64,000 nt of DNA, from NCBI GenBank assembly GCA_016699815.1, contig CP065012.1, positions 1,922,001 through 1,986,000 of the forward strand, given 5' to 3'. Below are positions 9,288 through 18,365 of this stretch, piece after piece; position 1 is the stretch's first letter, and the number at the start of each line of letters is the position of its first letter. The position numbers were made by a program, and so were the translations under genes. Source of the stretch: Chitinophagaceae bacterium. GTDB taxonomy: Bacteria; Bacteroidota; Bacteroidia; Chitinophagales; Chitinophagaceae. A model generated the notes under the pieces. It worked only from the letters and a program-made list of their open reading frames with translations. It searched no databases and was not told where the DNA came from.

Positions 9288-10508
9288 TTAATTAGCATTG
9301 GTAATTACCTGTTGCCCTTCGTAGAGGTCCTGGTATCCTTCGGTAATAAGTTGTTCGCCGGCCGATAAACCAGTTTTTACTTCTACCATTTCTCCAAAGG
9401 CTTCGCCTATATTGATATTTCTTTTGCTTGCATACATTTGCCCGTTGCCGGATTTTTGTAATACATAAACGTACTTGCCTTTTTCATCGTTTTGAATGGT
9501 ATTTACCGGAATTACAATAGCATTGGATGCCGTATAATCCTGTATTTTGATGATAGCGGTTTGGTTGGGTTTTAAGGCAGCATCCCTGGGTAATTTTGCT
9601 TCGGCCACAAAGCCTATCATATTATTTGCAATAGACTGGCCTAGGTAGGAGATGCTGCTGTTAAAGGTTTTGTTTACATCGGGTAGGGTAATTACCACCG
9701 GTGTGCCGGTGTGGAGTTTGTTGATGTAATTTTCGGCAATTGTTGTAACGGCTTTAAGGCTGCTGGTATTTACAATTTTTATTTGCGGCTGGCCCTGGGC
9801 GTTCATGCCGCTGAAAATTTCCCCTACTTTAATATTCACTTCATCGGCAATACCGCTTACATCACTCACTACATTTGAAGTATTCAATTGTTCCTGGGCA
9901 ACTTTAATTTGTTCGTTGGCAGCGCCTAATTGGTTTTCGAGGCTCTCTACATTTGTTTTGGCGGTAATGAGCTGTACTTCGGTGCCAATGCCTTTGTCCC
10001 ACAGATTTTTTTGTCGCTGGTAAACATTTTTGGCAAATGCCAGTTGTGTTTTAATGCCATCGGTTTGGCGACGTGCGGCAGTAACCGACTGGCGCAGGAT
10101 GGCATCATCCAGTTTTAATAAAAGCTGCCCTTTTTTTACCGCCTGGCCTTGCCTTACATACATGGCTTTTACCTGCGCTGGGCCCATTCTTGGCGTAATT
10201 GCAGAAATATTTTCGGCATCTATTTTTCCCCTTAGCTCAATATAATGCTGAAAGTTTTGCACTGCAACTGGCGCTACTGCAACCAGCTTTGCATATTTTT
10301 CCGATGCGTCACTTGTATCCAGTAAAGCCAGTTCCTCTTCCAGTTTTTTAATTTCCAGGTCGTTTTTTTCCTGTGCTTTCTTAAGTTTTGCCAGTGTTGT
10401 TTTTTTGTCGTTTATACCAGCGTTGTTTTCTTTAGGGCTTTTATTGCCGCAGGAGCCGGCAGCCAGCAGCAAAACAACAACCCCAATTATTTTTGTTAGT
10501 TTTTTCAT
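9288..10508 (-). CDS. RND efflux periplasmic adaptor (membrane fusion protein), lipoprotein
   Basis: A 406-residue HlyD/AcrA-type adaptor. The start at 10508 gives MKKLTKIIGVVVLLLAAGSC, a lipoprotein signal with Cys at about residue 20; the frame is open further upstream to 10646, but that would bury the signal and overlap the upstream gene. A coiled coil follows at about residues 30-65, then the biotinyl-lipoyl-like halves (VKAMYVRQGQAVKKGQLLLK near residue 115 and the return strand near 215), an alpha-hairpin between them, and the beta-barrel domain. It bridges the inner-membrane pump and the outer-membrane channel. It lies 30 bp upstream of the pump gene and 34 bp downstream of the TolC-like gene. 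Confidence 0.92.
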   Translation of the reverse strand: MKKLTKIIGVVVLLLAAGSCGNKSPKENNAGINDKKTTLAKLKKAQEKNDLEIKKLEEELALLDTSDASEKYAKLVAVAPVAVQNFQHYIELRGKIDAENISAITPRMGPAQVKAMYVRQGQAVKKGQLLLKLDDAILRQSVTAARRQTDGIKTQLAFAKNVYQRQKNLWDKGIGTEVQLITAKTNVESLENQLGAANEQIKVAQEQLNTSNVVSDVSGIADEVNIKVGEIFSGMNAQGQPQIKIVNTSSLKAVTTIAENYINKLHTGTPVVITLPDVNKTFNSSISYLGQSIANNMIGFVAEAKLPRDAALKPNQTAIIKIQDYTASNAIVIPVNTIQNDEKGKYVYVLQKSGNGQMYASKRNINIGEAFGEMVEVKTGLSAGEQLITEGYQDLYEGQQVITNAN

Positions 10509-10542
10509 GTAAATAGTAATTGAAATATTTTTAGTTGAGTAA

Positions 10543-11883
10543 TTATAATTTGCCGCTTGCTTTAAGGTAGTCAATACGGGCAATAATGGCATCGTAAAGT
10601 GCGCCGTAATAATTATTTTGCGCAACCTTAAGTTCCGATTGAGCATTATAAATTTCCTGGTGGCTACCCAGGCCTTGTTCGTATTTTAGTTTTGTGCTGG
10701 TATAAACTTTTTCGGCAAGTTGCATATTTTGTTTTTGTATATCCATTGTAATAAGGGCAGATTTAATTTTAGTACGTGCCTGCTCCACATCATTATCAAT
10801 AGACGCTTTCATTTGCTCCAAACTGTTATTGGTTTTTTCTAAAGCATATTTGGCTTGGTTTATCTTGCTTTTTTTGGCAAAACCGTCAAATAATGTAAAG
10901 GATACATTGAGCCCAACCATTGAAGTGGTAAACCATTTTTTATCGGCAAAAAAATCAAATTTTGTGCGCTGTGCATTTTTTTGATAACTGGCAAATGCAG
11001 ACAGGGTAGGGATATAACTCAACTGGTAACGCCTTATATTATATTGGTTCAACTGCTTTGATACGTTGAGCAATTGCACTTCTTTACGGCTATTGTAATC
11101 AAAAGCGCTATCAAGCAGGTTTTCTTTGAGCAGGTCAACCGTTAATGAATCGGTGAGTACCAGGGAATCTTTTTGTGGCAGGTTCAATAAAAATTTTAAT
11201 GCATTATTGCCGGCATTCAACTGCCATTGTGCTTTTTCTTTTTCGGTAAGCATATTGTTGAGCAATACATTCACTTTATCTACATCCAGCCTTTCTGCAA
11301 AGCCGTTTTTAAAAATTTCCCGGGTATTATCCAGCAATTTTTGGGTGGTGAAAATATTGGCGTCAATGGATGTAATTTGTTGTTTGCCCACTACCAGCTG
11401 GTAATAGATTTTCTCTACATTCATTTTAATTTGCTCCTTGGTTAATTCTGCCTGTAGGCCTGCAAATTTTAATGTGGCATCCCTTGCCTGCAGGCCTACA
11501 AAAACCTGGCCATCAAATAATATCTGGCGTACATCAATACCACCGCTGGTATTATACTTGGTACCAAACTGTACAGGCATAAAAGTACCGGGCTGGCCGC
11601 CAAAAAATTCAGCAGGTATAAGGCTTGTAGGTATTTTTAAATAATCGGTAAACTGTCCGCTGGTACTTATTTGCGGTAGAGCAATAGCCACAATTTCATT
11701 ATTTGCCTGTTGCTGAATTTTATAATCGAGCAAGGCGTTTTTTACCGTTACACTATTTTGCAAGGCATAAGCAACTGCCTGCTGCACAGAAAATTCATGC
11801 TTTTTTTGTGCAATAGCTGTTACAAAAAAACCCAATAGTAATAATGGGAGCGGTACGGCTTTTTTAAAAAATAATCTCTTCAT
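10543..11883 (-). CDS. TolC-family outer-membrane efflux protein
   Basis: A 446-residue protein with an N-terminal signal peptide (hydrophobic residues 10-25, ending near IAQKK) followed by two OEP repeats (PF02321) rich in long amphipathic helices, e.g. FSVQQAVAYALQNSVTVKNA near residue 31 and KYALEKTNNSLEQMKASIDN near residue 345. Such proteins trimerise into an outer-membrane beta-barrel with a periplasmic alpha-tunnel. It is the first structural gene of the efflux operon, 10 bp downstream of the TetR gene, so the four genes are probably one transcription unit. Confidence 0.92.
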   Translation of the reverse strand: MKRLFFKKAVPLPLLLLGFFVTAIAQKKHEFSVQQAVAYALQNSVTVKNALLDYKIQQQANNEIVAIALPQISTSGQFTDYLKIPTSLIPAEFFGGQPGTFMPVQFGTKYNTSGGIDVRQILFDGQVFVGLQARDATLKFAGLQAELTKEQIKMNVEKIYYQLVVGKQQITSIDANIFTTQKLLDNTREIFKNGFAERLDVDKVNVLLNNMLTEKEKAQWQLNAGNNALKFLLNLPQKDSLVLTDSLTVDLLKENLLDSAFDYNSRKEVQLLNVSKQLNQYNIRRYQLSYIPTLSAFASYQKNAQRTKFDFFADKKWFTTSMVGLNVSFTLFDGFAKKSKINQAKYALEKTNNSLEQMKASIDNDVEQARTKIKSALITMDIQKQNMQLAEKVYTSTKLKYEQGLGSHQEIYNAQSELKVAQNNYYGALYDAIIARIDYLKASGKL

Positions 11884-11893
11884 TTAGTGGAAC

Positions 11894-12535
11894 TTAATTT
11901 TTTTTCTTTTGTTTTTTTTGCTGCGCCAGGTAATTCACCAGTAATTCGTATCCTTTTGCTGTTACCAGCCCAAATAAAAAATTTCTTAAAACTTCCAGTT
12001 GAATATCCAATTGGCTATCGCTAAAGTTGGTCCTAAACTCCGGGTTAAACAGTATCATAATACTTTCCACCCTGAACTTTGCTAATATTTCTGCATTGAT
12101 ATCCGGCCGGTAAAGTTTTTCTTTTTTACCCCTTTCTAAGTTTGATTTAAATACGTTAAACAAAAATTGGTCCTTATGTTTTTTAAATTTTAAAAAAACT
12201 TTTGGATGATATTTTTGCAGGTCGTTGAGCAGCGAAGGGTTAATAGTAGGGATGAGGCTTTGAAGCATGGTCATTGCCAAAATCACTTCATGGATGGCAT
12301 TTTCTGATTGGGTTACTTCGCAATTGCAGTCTTTCTCATTTTTGTTCAGCATTTCGGTAATAATTTCCCCTACCAGTTCTTCTTTATCTGTATAATGCAG
12401 GTAAATTGTTTTTTTACTCATGCCCAGGTGAGCGGCAATATCGTCCATGCTCATGCTGCGCAGGCCATATTTCATCAAAAGCATGCCTGCTTCAGCTTTT
12501 ATCCTTTGCCGGGTATCTGAAATATCAAAATTCAT
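11894..12535 (-). CDS. TetR/AcrR family transcriptional regulator of the efflux operon
   Basis: A 213-residue regulator. The N-terminal HTH covers about residues 10-55, with GLRSMSMDDIAAHLGMSKKT followed by IYLHYTDKEEL, the canonical TetR helix-turn-helix. The rest is a helical ligand-binding/dimerisation domain ending in a Lys/Gln-rich tail. As first gene of the efflux operon it most likely autoregulates the operon in response to an effector. On the minus strand a TAGTTTTG element (12540-12547) lies only 4 bases before the ATG, so the message may be leaderless or nearly so. Confidence 0.9.
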   Translation of the reverse strand: MNFDISDTRQRIKAEAGMLLMKYGLRSMSMDDIAAHLGMSKKTIYLHYTDKEELVGEIITEMLNKNEKDCNCEVTQSENAIHEVILAMTMLQSLIPTINPSLLNDLQKYHPKVFLKFKKHKDQFLFNVFKSNLERGKKEKLYRPDINAEILAKFRVESIMILFNPEFRTNFSDSQLDIQLEVLRNFLFGLVTAKGYELLVNYLAQQKKQKKKN

Positions 12536-12539
12536 GCTG

Positions 12540-12547
12540 CAAAACTA
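12540..12547 (-). promoter_or_regulatory. Putative -7 element of the tetR-efflux operon
   Basis: Minus-strand TAGTTTTG fits TAnnTTTG and is 4 bases from the tetR ATG, implying a leaderless or very short 5' end. Confidence 0.45.
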
Positions 12548-12677
12548 AGAAAACTTATTTTGTAAAAAAAGTTTCCATCCTTTTTATTTACCATTCATCC
12601 TGTTTTTGCTATGGAATTGGGTGAACCCTATACGCTTTTTTGCGTATTCTTTTTGATACCTGAGCAGGCGTTATTAC

Positions 12678-12685
12678 TATCTTTG
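12678..12685 (+). promoter_or_regulatory. Promoter of the DUF502 gene
   Basis: TATCTTTG matches the Bacteroidota -7 consensus. TTTTG at 12651-12655, 22 bases upstream, can serve as the -33 element. The ATG is at 12701. Confidence 0.65.
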
Positions 12686-12700
12686 AATAAATAATTTTTT

Positions 12701-13321
12701 ATGTCACAGCGCTTTTATTATACTAAAATTTTACAATATTTTTTGCAGGGCTTGCTCATTATTGCCCCTTTGGCCATAACCGTTTATGCTTTGTACTTTA
12801 TTATAAGTACCATAGATAATTGGCTGCCTATATTTTCTTATACCAATGAAAAAGGCCGGGTAATTGTGCAAAACTATGGCCTTGGTTTTTTAATAATTTT
12901 GCTGGCAATAATTGCTATTGGTTATTTTAGTTCGTTTTTTATTACCGGCAGGCTCATTAATTTTATGGACAGGGTAATGGAACGTACCCCGGGCATTAAG
13001 CATATTTACACTACCACCCGTGATTTTGTAGAAGCTTTTGCAGGCGACAAGAAAAAATTTACTTTTAACGTATTGGCCAATATAGATGATACGGATGTAT
13101 GGCGTATGGGTTTTGTAACCCGGGAAGACATGGCCGAATTTGGTTTCCAGGATTATGTGGCGGTATATATCCCCATGGCTTATTCCGTTGCCGGGCATGT
13201 ATATGTAATTCCCAAAAGCAGGATAAAACCTATTACCCATATTACCAGCGCCCAAACGATGAAGTTTGCCGTAAGCGGCGGCGTTACCACGGTTGATGAA
13301 GTGGAAACAAGGGTTTCGTAA
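12701..13321 (+). CDS. DUF502 membrane protein
   Basis: A 206-residue protein of the DUF502 family (PF04367). Two transmembrane helices lie at about residues 15-38 and 60-85, followed by a soluble domain with ERTPGIKHIYTTTRDFVEAF (family hallmark, near residue 93) and VAVYIPMAYSVAGHVYVIPK near residue 150. DUF502 proteins are widespread inner-membrane proteins without an established function. It is transcribed from its own promoter, divergent from the efflux operon, and 48 bp upstream of the phospholipase-like gene on the same strand. Confidence 0.88.
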   Translation: MSQRFYYTKILQYFLQGLLIIAPLAITVYALYFIISTIDNWLPIFSYTNEKGRVIVQNYGLGFLIILLAIIAIGYFSSFFITGRLINFMDRVMERTPGIKHIYTTTRDFVEAFAGDKKKFTFNVLANIDDTDVWRMGFVTREDMAEFGFQDYVAVYIPMAYSVAGHVYVIPKSRIKPITHITSAQTMKFAVSGGVTTVDEVETRVS

Positions 13322-13369
13322 AAAAGAGTTATTTTTATTAATTGTTGCTGGCAAAAAAATTGTTTACGA

Positions 13370-14356
13370 ATGAAAAAAATTTTTGTTTCAGGTATATTGA
13401 CGCTGCTGATGCTTGTGGCTTATTTGCCAGCCTATTGCTGGGGATTTTGGGCACATCAAAAAATTAATTACTTCGCAGTATTTTCTTTACCGCCGGAAAT
13501 GATGGTTTTGTTTAAACCTAATATCACTTTTATTAGCGAACATGCTGTAGACCCCGATAAAAGGCGCTACGCCGTTGCCGGCGAAGGACCAAGGCATTAT
13601 ATTGATATTGACCATTGGGGAGAATACCCTTATGATTCACTGCCGAGGAAATGGAAAGATGCCGTGGCAAAATATTCGCTGGACAGTATTACCACTTATG
13701 GTATTGTACCCTGGCATGTACAGGTAATGCTGGGCAGGTTAACAGATGCTTTTAGGGATAAAAACTTTAGCGGTATTTTAAAAAACAGCACCGAACTGGG
13801 CCACTATATTGCCGATGCACATGTTCCTTTACATGCCAATACCAACCACAACGGGCAATATACTAACCAAAAAGGCATACACGCCTTTTGGGAAAGCAGG
13901 GTTCCGGAATTATTGGCCGAAAAATATTTTGACTTTTTTGTGGGCAAGGCCCAATACATAAAAAACCCAGGGGAGTATATTTGGGCAAGAGTTTTAGAGA
14001 GTGCAAAAGCAAGCGATAGCGTTTTATCTATTGAAAGGGAACTCACCAAACAATTTTCGGAAGACCAAAAATATTCATTTGAAGAACGCAACGGAGTAAT
14101 CATCAGGCAATATTCAACTGCATTTTCAAAGGCATACGATGCAAAAATGGATGGCATGGTAGAGCGCCGTATGAAACAGGCAATTTTTACCATTGCCTCC
14201 TTTTGGTACACGGCATGGGTAAATGCAGGCCAGCCCGATTTAAAACCCATCAGCAAACAAAAATTTTCTGAAGCAGATGTTAAAGATTTTGAAAAACTCA
14301 ACAGTGAATGGTCGCCAGGCAAAAAAATGATAGGTAGGCAGGAAGAAGATTTTTAA
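13370..14356 (+). CDS. Secreted zinc-dependent phospholipase C / S1-P1 nuclease-fold protein
   Basis: A 328-residue protein with an N-terminal signal peptide (hydrophobic residues 5-22). The mature N-terminus begins near WGFWAHQ, and an N-terminal Trp is itself a zinc ligand in this fold. Further ligand candidates are HYIDIDHWGE near residue 78 and GHYIADAHVPLHANTNHNG near residue 145. This spacing of His/Asp is that of the zinc phospholipase C / S1-P1 nuclease superfamily (PF00882-like). It is probably a periplasmic or secreted phosphodiesterase or phospholipase; phospholipid and nucleic acid substrates cannot be told apart here. No obvious functional link to its neighbours. Confidence 0.8.
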   Translation: MKKIFVSGILTLLMLVAYLPAYCWGFWAHQKINYFAVFSLPPEMMVLFKPNITFISEHAVDPDKRRYAVAGEGPRHYIDIDHWGEYPYDSLPRKWKDAVAKYSLDSITTYGIVPWHVQVMLGRLTDAFRDKNFSGILKNSTELGHYIADAHVPLHANTNHNGQYTNQKGIHAFWESRVPELLAEKYFDFFVGKAQYIKNPGEYIWARVLESAKASDSVLSIERELTKQFSEDQKYSFEERNGVIIRQYSTAFSKAYDAKMDGMVERRMKQAIFTIASFWYTAWVNAGQPDLKPISKQKFSEADVKDFEKLNSEWSPGKKMIGRQEEDF

Positions 14357-14415
14357 CCTGCAGTTCCATTTTCCTGGTTTTCTTCAAAACCCCATCTTCA
14401 ATTTATTTTTACAGT

Positions 14416-16257
14416 ATGAAAATTTTATGGCGATACCTTAAACCACATAAGTGGCTGGTATTGGTAACCCTGTTAATGGCAGGTATCAATACAGGTTTTT
14501 CCCTGGCAGATCCTATTTTGTTTGGTAAACTGGTGAACCTGGCAGCCGACCATTTTTCGGGGGTTGATGGTTTATCAAACGATCAGTTTTTTTGGACCTT
14601 TCATAAAATTACCCGTAAAGACGTACCCTATTGGGAATTAGGCGTTTTTGTAATTATTATTTTTTCTATTTCAGTGGCAATGATCAGCCGTATTGCCAAA
14701 GCATTTCAGGATTATTTTTTAAATGTTATCATTCAAAAATTTGGCGCTGATGTTTTTACCGATGGGTTAAAAAAAGCCATGAAACTGCCTTACCAGGATT
14801 TTGAAGACCAGATAAGCGGGGAAACACTTTCCATTCTTACCAAAGTAAGATCCGATACCGAAAGATTTATGATAAGCTTTATCAATGTTCTTTTTGGCGT
14901 TTTTGTGGGTATTGTATTTGTGTTTGTATATGCCGCTTTATTTATACACTGGCTGGTACCGGTGGCTTATCTTGTTGGTATTTTTATGCTTTCTTTTATT
15001 ACCGGTAAGCTGAGTAAAAAAATTAAGGTAATCCAAAAAAATATTGTTAATCAAACAACGGCACTGGCTGGCTCTACAACCGAATCGCTTAGGAATATAG
15101 AACTGGTTAAAAGCCTGGGCCTCACAACGCAGGAAGTAGACCGGCTCAACAAAAATACTTATAAAATTTTAGCACTGGAACTTACCAAGGTAAAGCGCAT
15201 ACGCAGCATTAGTTTTGTGCAGGGAACCCTGGTAAATACGCTAAGGCAGGTAATTTTATTTATTTTAATGTGGCTCATTTTCAGGCACCAAATGGATGCC
15301 GGGCAACTGGTAACCATGCAGATATTTTCTTTTTTTGTTTTTGGGCCCTTGCAGGAAATCGGCAATATCATCCTTTCTTACCGTGAAGCAGAAGCATCGT
15401 TGCAAAATTTCGACAGGCTCATGAAAAAAGAACCCGAGCCCGAAGCCGCCCATCCACAACAGCTAGGAGAAATAAAAGAACTGGAATTTTTAAATGTAGC
15501 TTTTCAGCATAAAACCGCTGCACAAAAAGCCATAGATAATATCAGTTTTAAAGTAAGCATAGGTGAAACTATTGCTTTTGTGGGTCCAAGCGGCAGCGGC
15601 AAATCTACCTTAATGAAGTTGCTTGTAGGCTTGTACCGGCCACAACAGGGAAAAATTTTATATAACGGTTTAGATGAAACCGCAATTCGCTTTGATGACT
15701 TGCGCAACCAAATTGGATTTGTAACACAGGATACCAACCTGTTTAACGGAACCATAAAAGATAATTTATTATTTGTAAAACCCGGCGCCAGTGAGGCAGA
15801 CTTAAATGAAGCGCTTGAAAAAGCAGCCTGTACCAATTTAATGGCCCGTGCCGAAAAAGGCCTGGAAACTATGATTGGTGAAGGCGGTTTAAAACTAAGC
15901 GGCGGTGAAAAACAACGCTTGTCTATTGCCCGTGCCTTATTGCGCAAGCCCAGGGTTTTACTTTTTGATGAAGCCACTTCTGCATTGGATTCCCTCACGG
16001 AAGAAGAAATTACCAATACCATCCGCAACATCTCCGAATTAAAAAGCCAGGTTACCATTTTAATTGCCCACAGGCTGAGTACTATAATGCATGCCGATAA
16101 AATTTTTGTACTGGAAAAAGGCGAAGTGGAAGAAATAGGCACCCATGAAGAATTGCTGGATAAAAAAGGGTTGTATTTTGCCATGTGGCGCCAGCAAATT
16201 GGTGAAAGAAAATATAGTTTAATTAAACAATCAGGTTCACTCAACTCCTTTATATGA
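14416..16257 (+). CDS. ABC exporter, fused permease and ATPase
   Basis: A 613-residue half-transporter of the ABCB/MsbA type. Six transmembrane helices occupy about residues 15-310, including an unusually long segment between helices 1 and 2. The nucleotide-binding domain occupies about residues 345-590: Walker A GPSGSGKST near 390, signature LSGGEKQRLS near 495, Walker B VLLFDEAT near 515, and H-loop AHRLST near 553. It works as a homodimer or with another half-transporter in the inner membrane, exporting a lipid, peptide or drug; the substrate is unknown. Its stop overlaps the start of the SemiSWEET gene by 4 bp. Confidence 0.92.
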   Translation: MKILWRYLKPHKWLVLVTLLMAGINTGFSLADPILFGKLVNLAADHFSGVDGLSNDQFFWTFHKITRKDVPYWELGVFVIIIFSISVAMISRIAKAFQDYFLNVIIQKFGADVFTDGLKKAMKLPYQDFEDQISGETLSILTKVRSDTERFMISFINVLFGVFVGIVFVFVYAALFIHWLVPVAYLVGIFMLSFITGKLSKKIKVIQKNIVNQTTALAGSTTESLRNIELVKSLGLTTQEVDRLNKNTYKILALELTKVKRIRSISFVQGTLVNTLRQVILFILMWLIFRHQMDAGQLVTMQIFSFFVFGPLQEIGNIILSYREAEASLQNFDRLMKKEPEPEAAHPQQLGEIKELEFLNVAFQHKTAAQKAIDNISFKVSIGETIAFVGPSGSGKSTLMKLLVGLYRPQQGKILYNGLDETAIRFDDLRNQIGFVTQDTNLFNGTIKDNLLFVKPGASEADLNEALEKAACTNLMARAEKGLETMIGEGGLKLSGGEKQRLSIARALLRKPRVLLFDEATSALDSLTEEEITNTIRNISELKSQVTILIAHRLSTIMHADKIFVLEKGEVEEIGTHEELLDKKGLYFAMWRQQIGERKYSLIKQSGSLNSFI

Positions 16258-16508
16258 CAGCAATTGAAATTTTGGGCCTTGTTGCAGGCACCATTACCTC
16301 CATTACTTTTTTGCCACAAGTTATTCGTATTTGGAAAACCAAATCGGCAAAGGATTTATCTATAAATATGTTATTATTGCTCATGGTGGGTGTAAGTATG
16401 TGGCTTGCTTATGGTATTTTTCAAAAAGATGCCGCAATTATTTATACCAATAGCATGGTTTTATTAATGGGTTTGCTGATGTTGTATTTTAAATTTAAAT
16501 TTAAGTAG
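16254..16508 (+). CDS. SemiSWEET-type sugar transporter (PQ-loop)
   Basis: An 84-residue protein with three transmembrane helices and the PQ-loop motif FLPQVIRIWKTKSAKDLS at about residues 20-37, the hallmark of bacterial SemiSWEETs. These dimerise to form a small facilitative sugar carrier, though many have unknown substrates. The ATG at 16254 overlaps the stop of the ABC exporter (ATGA), so the two are translationally coupled. The DUF983 gene starts 5 bases after its stop, making a three-gene operon. Confidence 0.88.
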   Translation: MTAIEILGLVAGTITSITFLPQVIRIWKTKSAKDLSINMLLLLMVGVSMWLAYGIFQKDAAIIYTNSMVLLMGLLMLYFKFKFK

Positions 16509-16512
16509 ATCA

Positions 16513-16950
16513 ATGGCCGAAGAAAAAAAGCCGAAGCCAAATTATTATTGGAGCATACTGGTAATGACCTGCCCCAGATGCAGGCGTGGACCTTTGTTTA
16601 TTTCAAAAAATGCTTATTCAAAACTTACCATGGGCAATATTTTAAATATGCCCGAAACCTGCGCCGAATGTGGCCAGCGTTTTCACCTGGAACCTGGGTT
16701 TTGGTATGGAACGGGTTATGTGAGTTATGCATTAACGATAGTATTTTCAGCGGTATCTTTTATTCTTTGGTGGTTAATCATTGGCTTTTCATTGGATGAT
16801 TACCGGTTATTTTATTGGCTGATAGCAAATGCCGTTTTATTAATAGTATTGCAGCCCTGGCTTATGCGGTTGAGCCGTAGCGTTTACCTGCGCTTTTTTA
16901 TTACTTATGACGAAGAGTATGAAATTACCCAGCCCAAAGTATATTCTTAA
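16513..16950 (+). CDS. DUF983 membrane protein with zinc-ribbon-like cysteines
   Basis: A 145-residue protein of the DUF983 family (PF06170). Two Cys pairs, CPRCRRG (about residues 19-25) and CAECGQRF (about residues 52-59), resemble a small zinc ribbon on the cytoplasmic side. Two transmembrane helices follow (about residues 70-95 and 105-125). Function is unknown across the family. It is the last gene of the ABC exporter-SemiSWEET-DUF983 run. Confidence 0.85.
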   Translation: MAEEKKPKPNYYWSILVMTCPRCRRGPLFISKNAYSKLTMGNILNMPETCAECGQRFHLEPGFWYGTGYVSYALTIVFSAVSFILWWLIIGFSLDDYRLFYWLIANAVLLIVLQPWLMRLSRSVYLRFFITYDEEYEITQPKVYS

Positions 16951-16996
16951 AGGGAAATAATTTTCTAATAATCGGCTTTGCGAAATTTACTAATGG

Positions 16997-18175
16997 CTAT
17001 TCAATATTTTCTATAATGCCTGCAATGCCTTGTCCACCACCAACACAAGCGGTAACCATACCATATTTTTTCTTCAGCCTTTTCATGTCATTAATAAGTT
17101 GAATGCTAAGCTTGCAGCCCGTACAACCCAACGGATGGCCCAGTGCAATGGCACCGCCATTTATATTTACAATAGATGGGTTGAGTTTAAGTTCCCTTAT
17201 TACCGCTAAAGATTGTGAAGCAAATGCTTCATTGAGTTCAATTAAATCTATATCGTTTAGCGATATACCCGCTTGTTTTAATACTTTGGGAACTGCAGCA
17301 ATTGGCCCTATTCCCATTATTCTCGGGTGCACACCTGCGCAGGCAGAGTTTACCAGCCTTGCAATGGGCTTTAAACCAAGTTCAGTAATCATCCTTTCGC
17401 TCATTACAATTACAAAAGCAGCGCCATCGCTGGTTTGCGATGAATTACCGGCAGTAACTACACCACCTGCAGCAAATGCCGGTTTTAATTTTGCAAGTCC
17501 TTCAACTGTTGTATCTCTTCTTACGCCTTCATCAGTATCTACTATATAGGACCTTGTTTTGCGTTTGTTCTTTTCATCTACATAAACTTCTTCAACTGTA
17601 ATAGGAAGTATGCCGCTTTTAAAAAAACCTTCATCAATGGCCTTGGCTGCTTTCACATGGCTATTATAAGCAAAGGCATCCTGGTCTTCACGGTTAATTT
17701 TATATTCTTTTGCTACTGCTTCGGCTGTAAGCCCCATGCTTAAGTAATAATCGGGTTCATCTATGGCAATTTCATAACTGGGTACGGTTTTCCATCCTGC
17801 AGTGGGTACAAGGCTCATACTTTCTGTCCCTCCTGCAATAATACATTCTGCCATTCCGCTCCTGATTTTTGCAGTTGCCATAGCAATGCTTTCAAGGCCG
17901 CTTGCACAATAGCGGTTAATGGTAATTCCGGCTGTATCAAAGCTTACGGCTTTTGCCGCTATAATACGGCCTACCTGTAAACCTTGTTCGGCTTCAGGAA
18001 CCGCATTACCCACTATTACATCATCTATCCTTTTGGTTTCAAGTTGCGGTACCGTTGCCAGTAATCCTTTTATAACTTCTACGGCAAGGTTATCGGGCCT
18101 GGTAAACCTAAAGCCTCCTTTTTTACTTTTTCCAACTGCTGTTCTATATCCGGCAACTATATATGCTTCCTGCAT
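16997..18175 (-). CDS. Acetyl-CoA C-acyltransferase (thiolase)
   Basis: A 392-residue thiolase. The nucleophilic Cys is in NRYCASGLES near residue 90, the catalytic His in GGAIALGHPLGCTG near residue 350, and the second Cys in CVGGGQG near residue 380. These three are diagnostic of degradative or biosynthetic thiolases (PF00108/PF02803). It probably catalyses the last step of fatty-acid beta-oxidation (FadA-like) or acetoacetyl-CoA formation. No fadB-like or acyl-CoA dehydrogenase gene is in the window, so the two roles cannot be separated. It is convergent with the DUF983 gene. Confidence 0.93.
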   Translation of the reverse strand: MQEAYIVAGYRTAVGKSKKGGFRFTRPDNLAVEVIKGLLATVPQLETKRIDDVIVGNAVPEAEQGLQVGRIIAAKAVSFDTAGITINRYCASGLESIAMATAKIRSGMAECIIAGGTESMSLVPTAGWKTVPSYEIAIDEPDYYLSMGLTAEAVAKEYKINREDQDAFAYNSHVKAAKAIDEGFFKSGILPITVEEVYVDEKNKRKTRSYIVDTDEGVRRDTTVEGLAKLKPAFAAGGVVTAGNSSQTSDGAAFVIVMSERMITELGLKPIARLVNSACAGVHPRIMGIGPIAAVPKVLKQAGISLNDIDLIELNEAFASQSLAVIRELKLNPSIVNINGGAIALGHPLGCTGCKLSIQLINDMKRLKKKYGMVTACVGGGQGIAGIIENIE

Positions 18176-18238
18176 TGTATGGTTATTTTAAAAGTTAAGA
18201 ATTGATGCAAAAAAAATAATTTCCCTAAAAATGGTTGT

Positions 18239-18322
18239 TTATGCAACTTTATTAACCAAAAGTAAGGCAATTATCATAAATAAAAAAGCGGCAAACAGGG
18301 TTCCATATATACCGGCCATCAT
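18239..18322 (-). CDS. Possible 27-residue single-helix membrane peptide
   Basis: A short frame between the divergent thiolase and pyrD genes: it starts MMAGIYGTLFAAF and continues as one hydrophobic helix (residues 7-23) ending in NKVA. The composition looks like a real small membrane protein, but the length is short enough to arise by chance, and no ribosome-binding site or clear promoter was seen. Unrecognised; low confidence. Confidence 0.25.
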   Translation of the reverse strand: MMAGIYGTLFAAFLFMIIALLLVNKVA

Positions 18323-18353
18323 TCTATATTTTATGCAAGCAAATGGTTTAGGT

Positions 18354-18361
18354 TAACTTTG
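18354..18361 (+). promoter_or_regulatory. Putative pyrD -7 element, possibly leaderless
   Basis: TAACTTTG fits TAnnTTTG and ends 4 bases before the pyrD ATG at 18366, so transcription may start at or very near the start codon. Confidence 0.5.
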
Positions 18362-18365
18362 GCAC

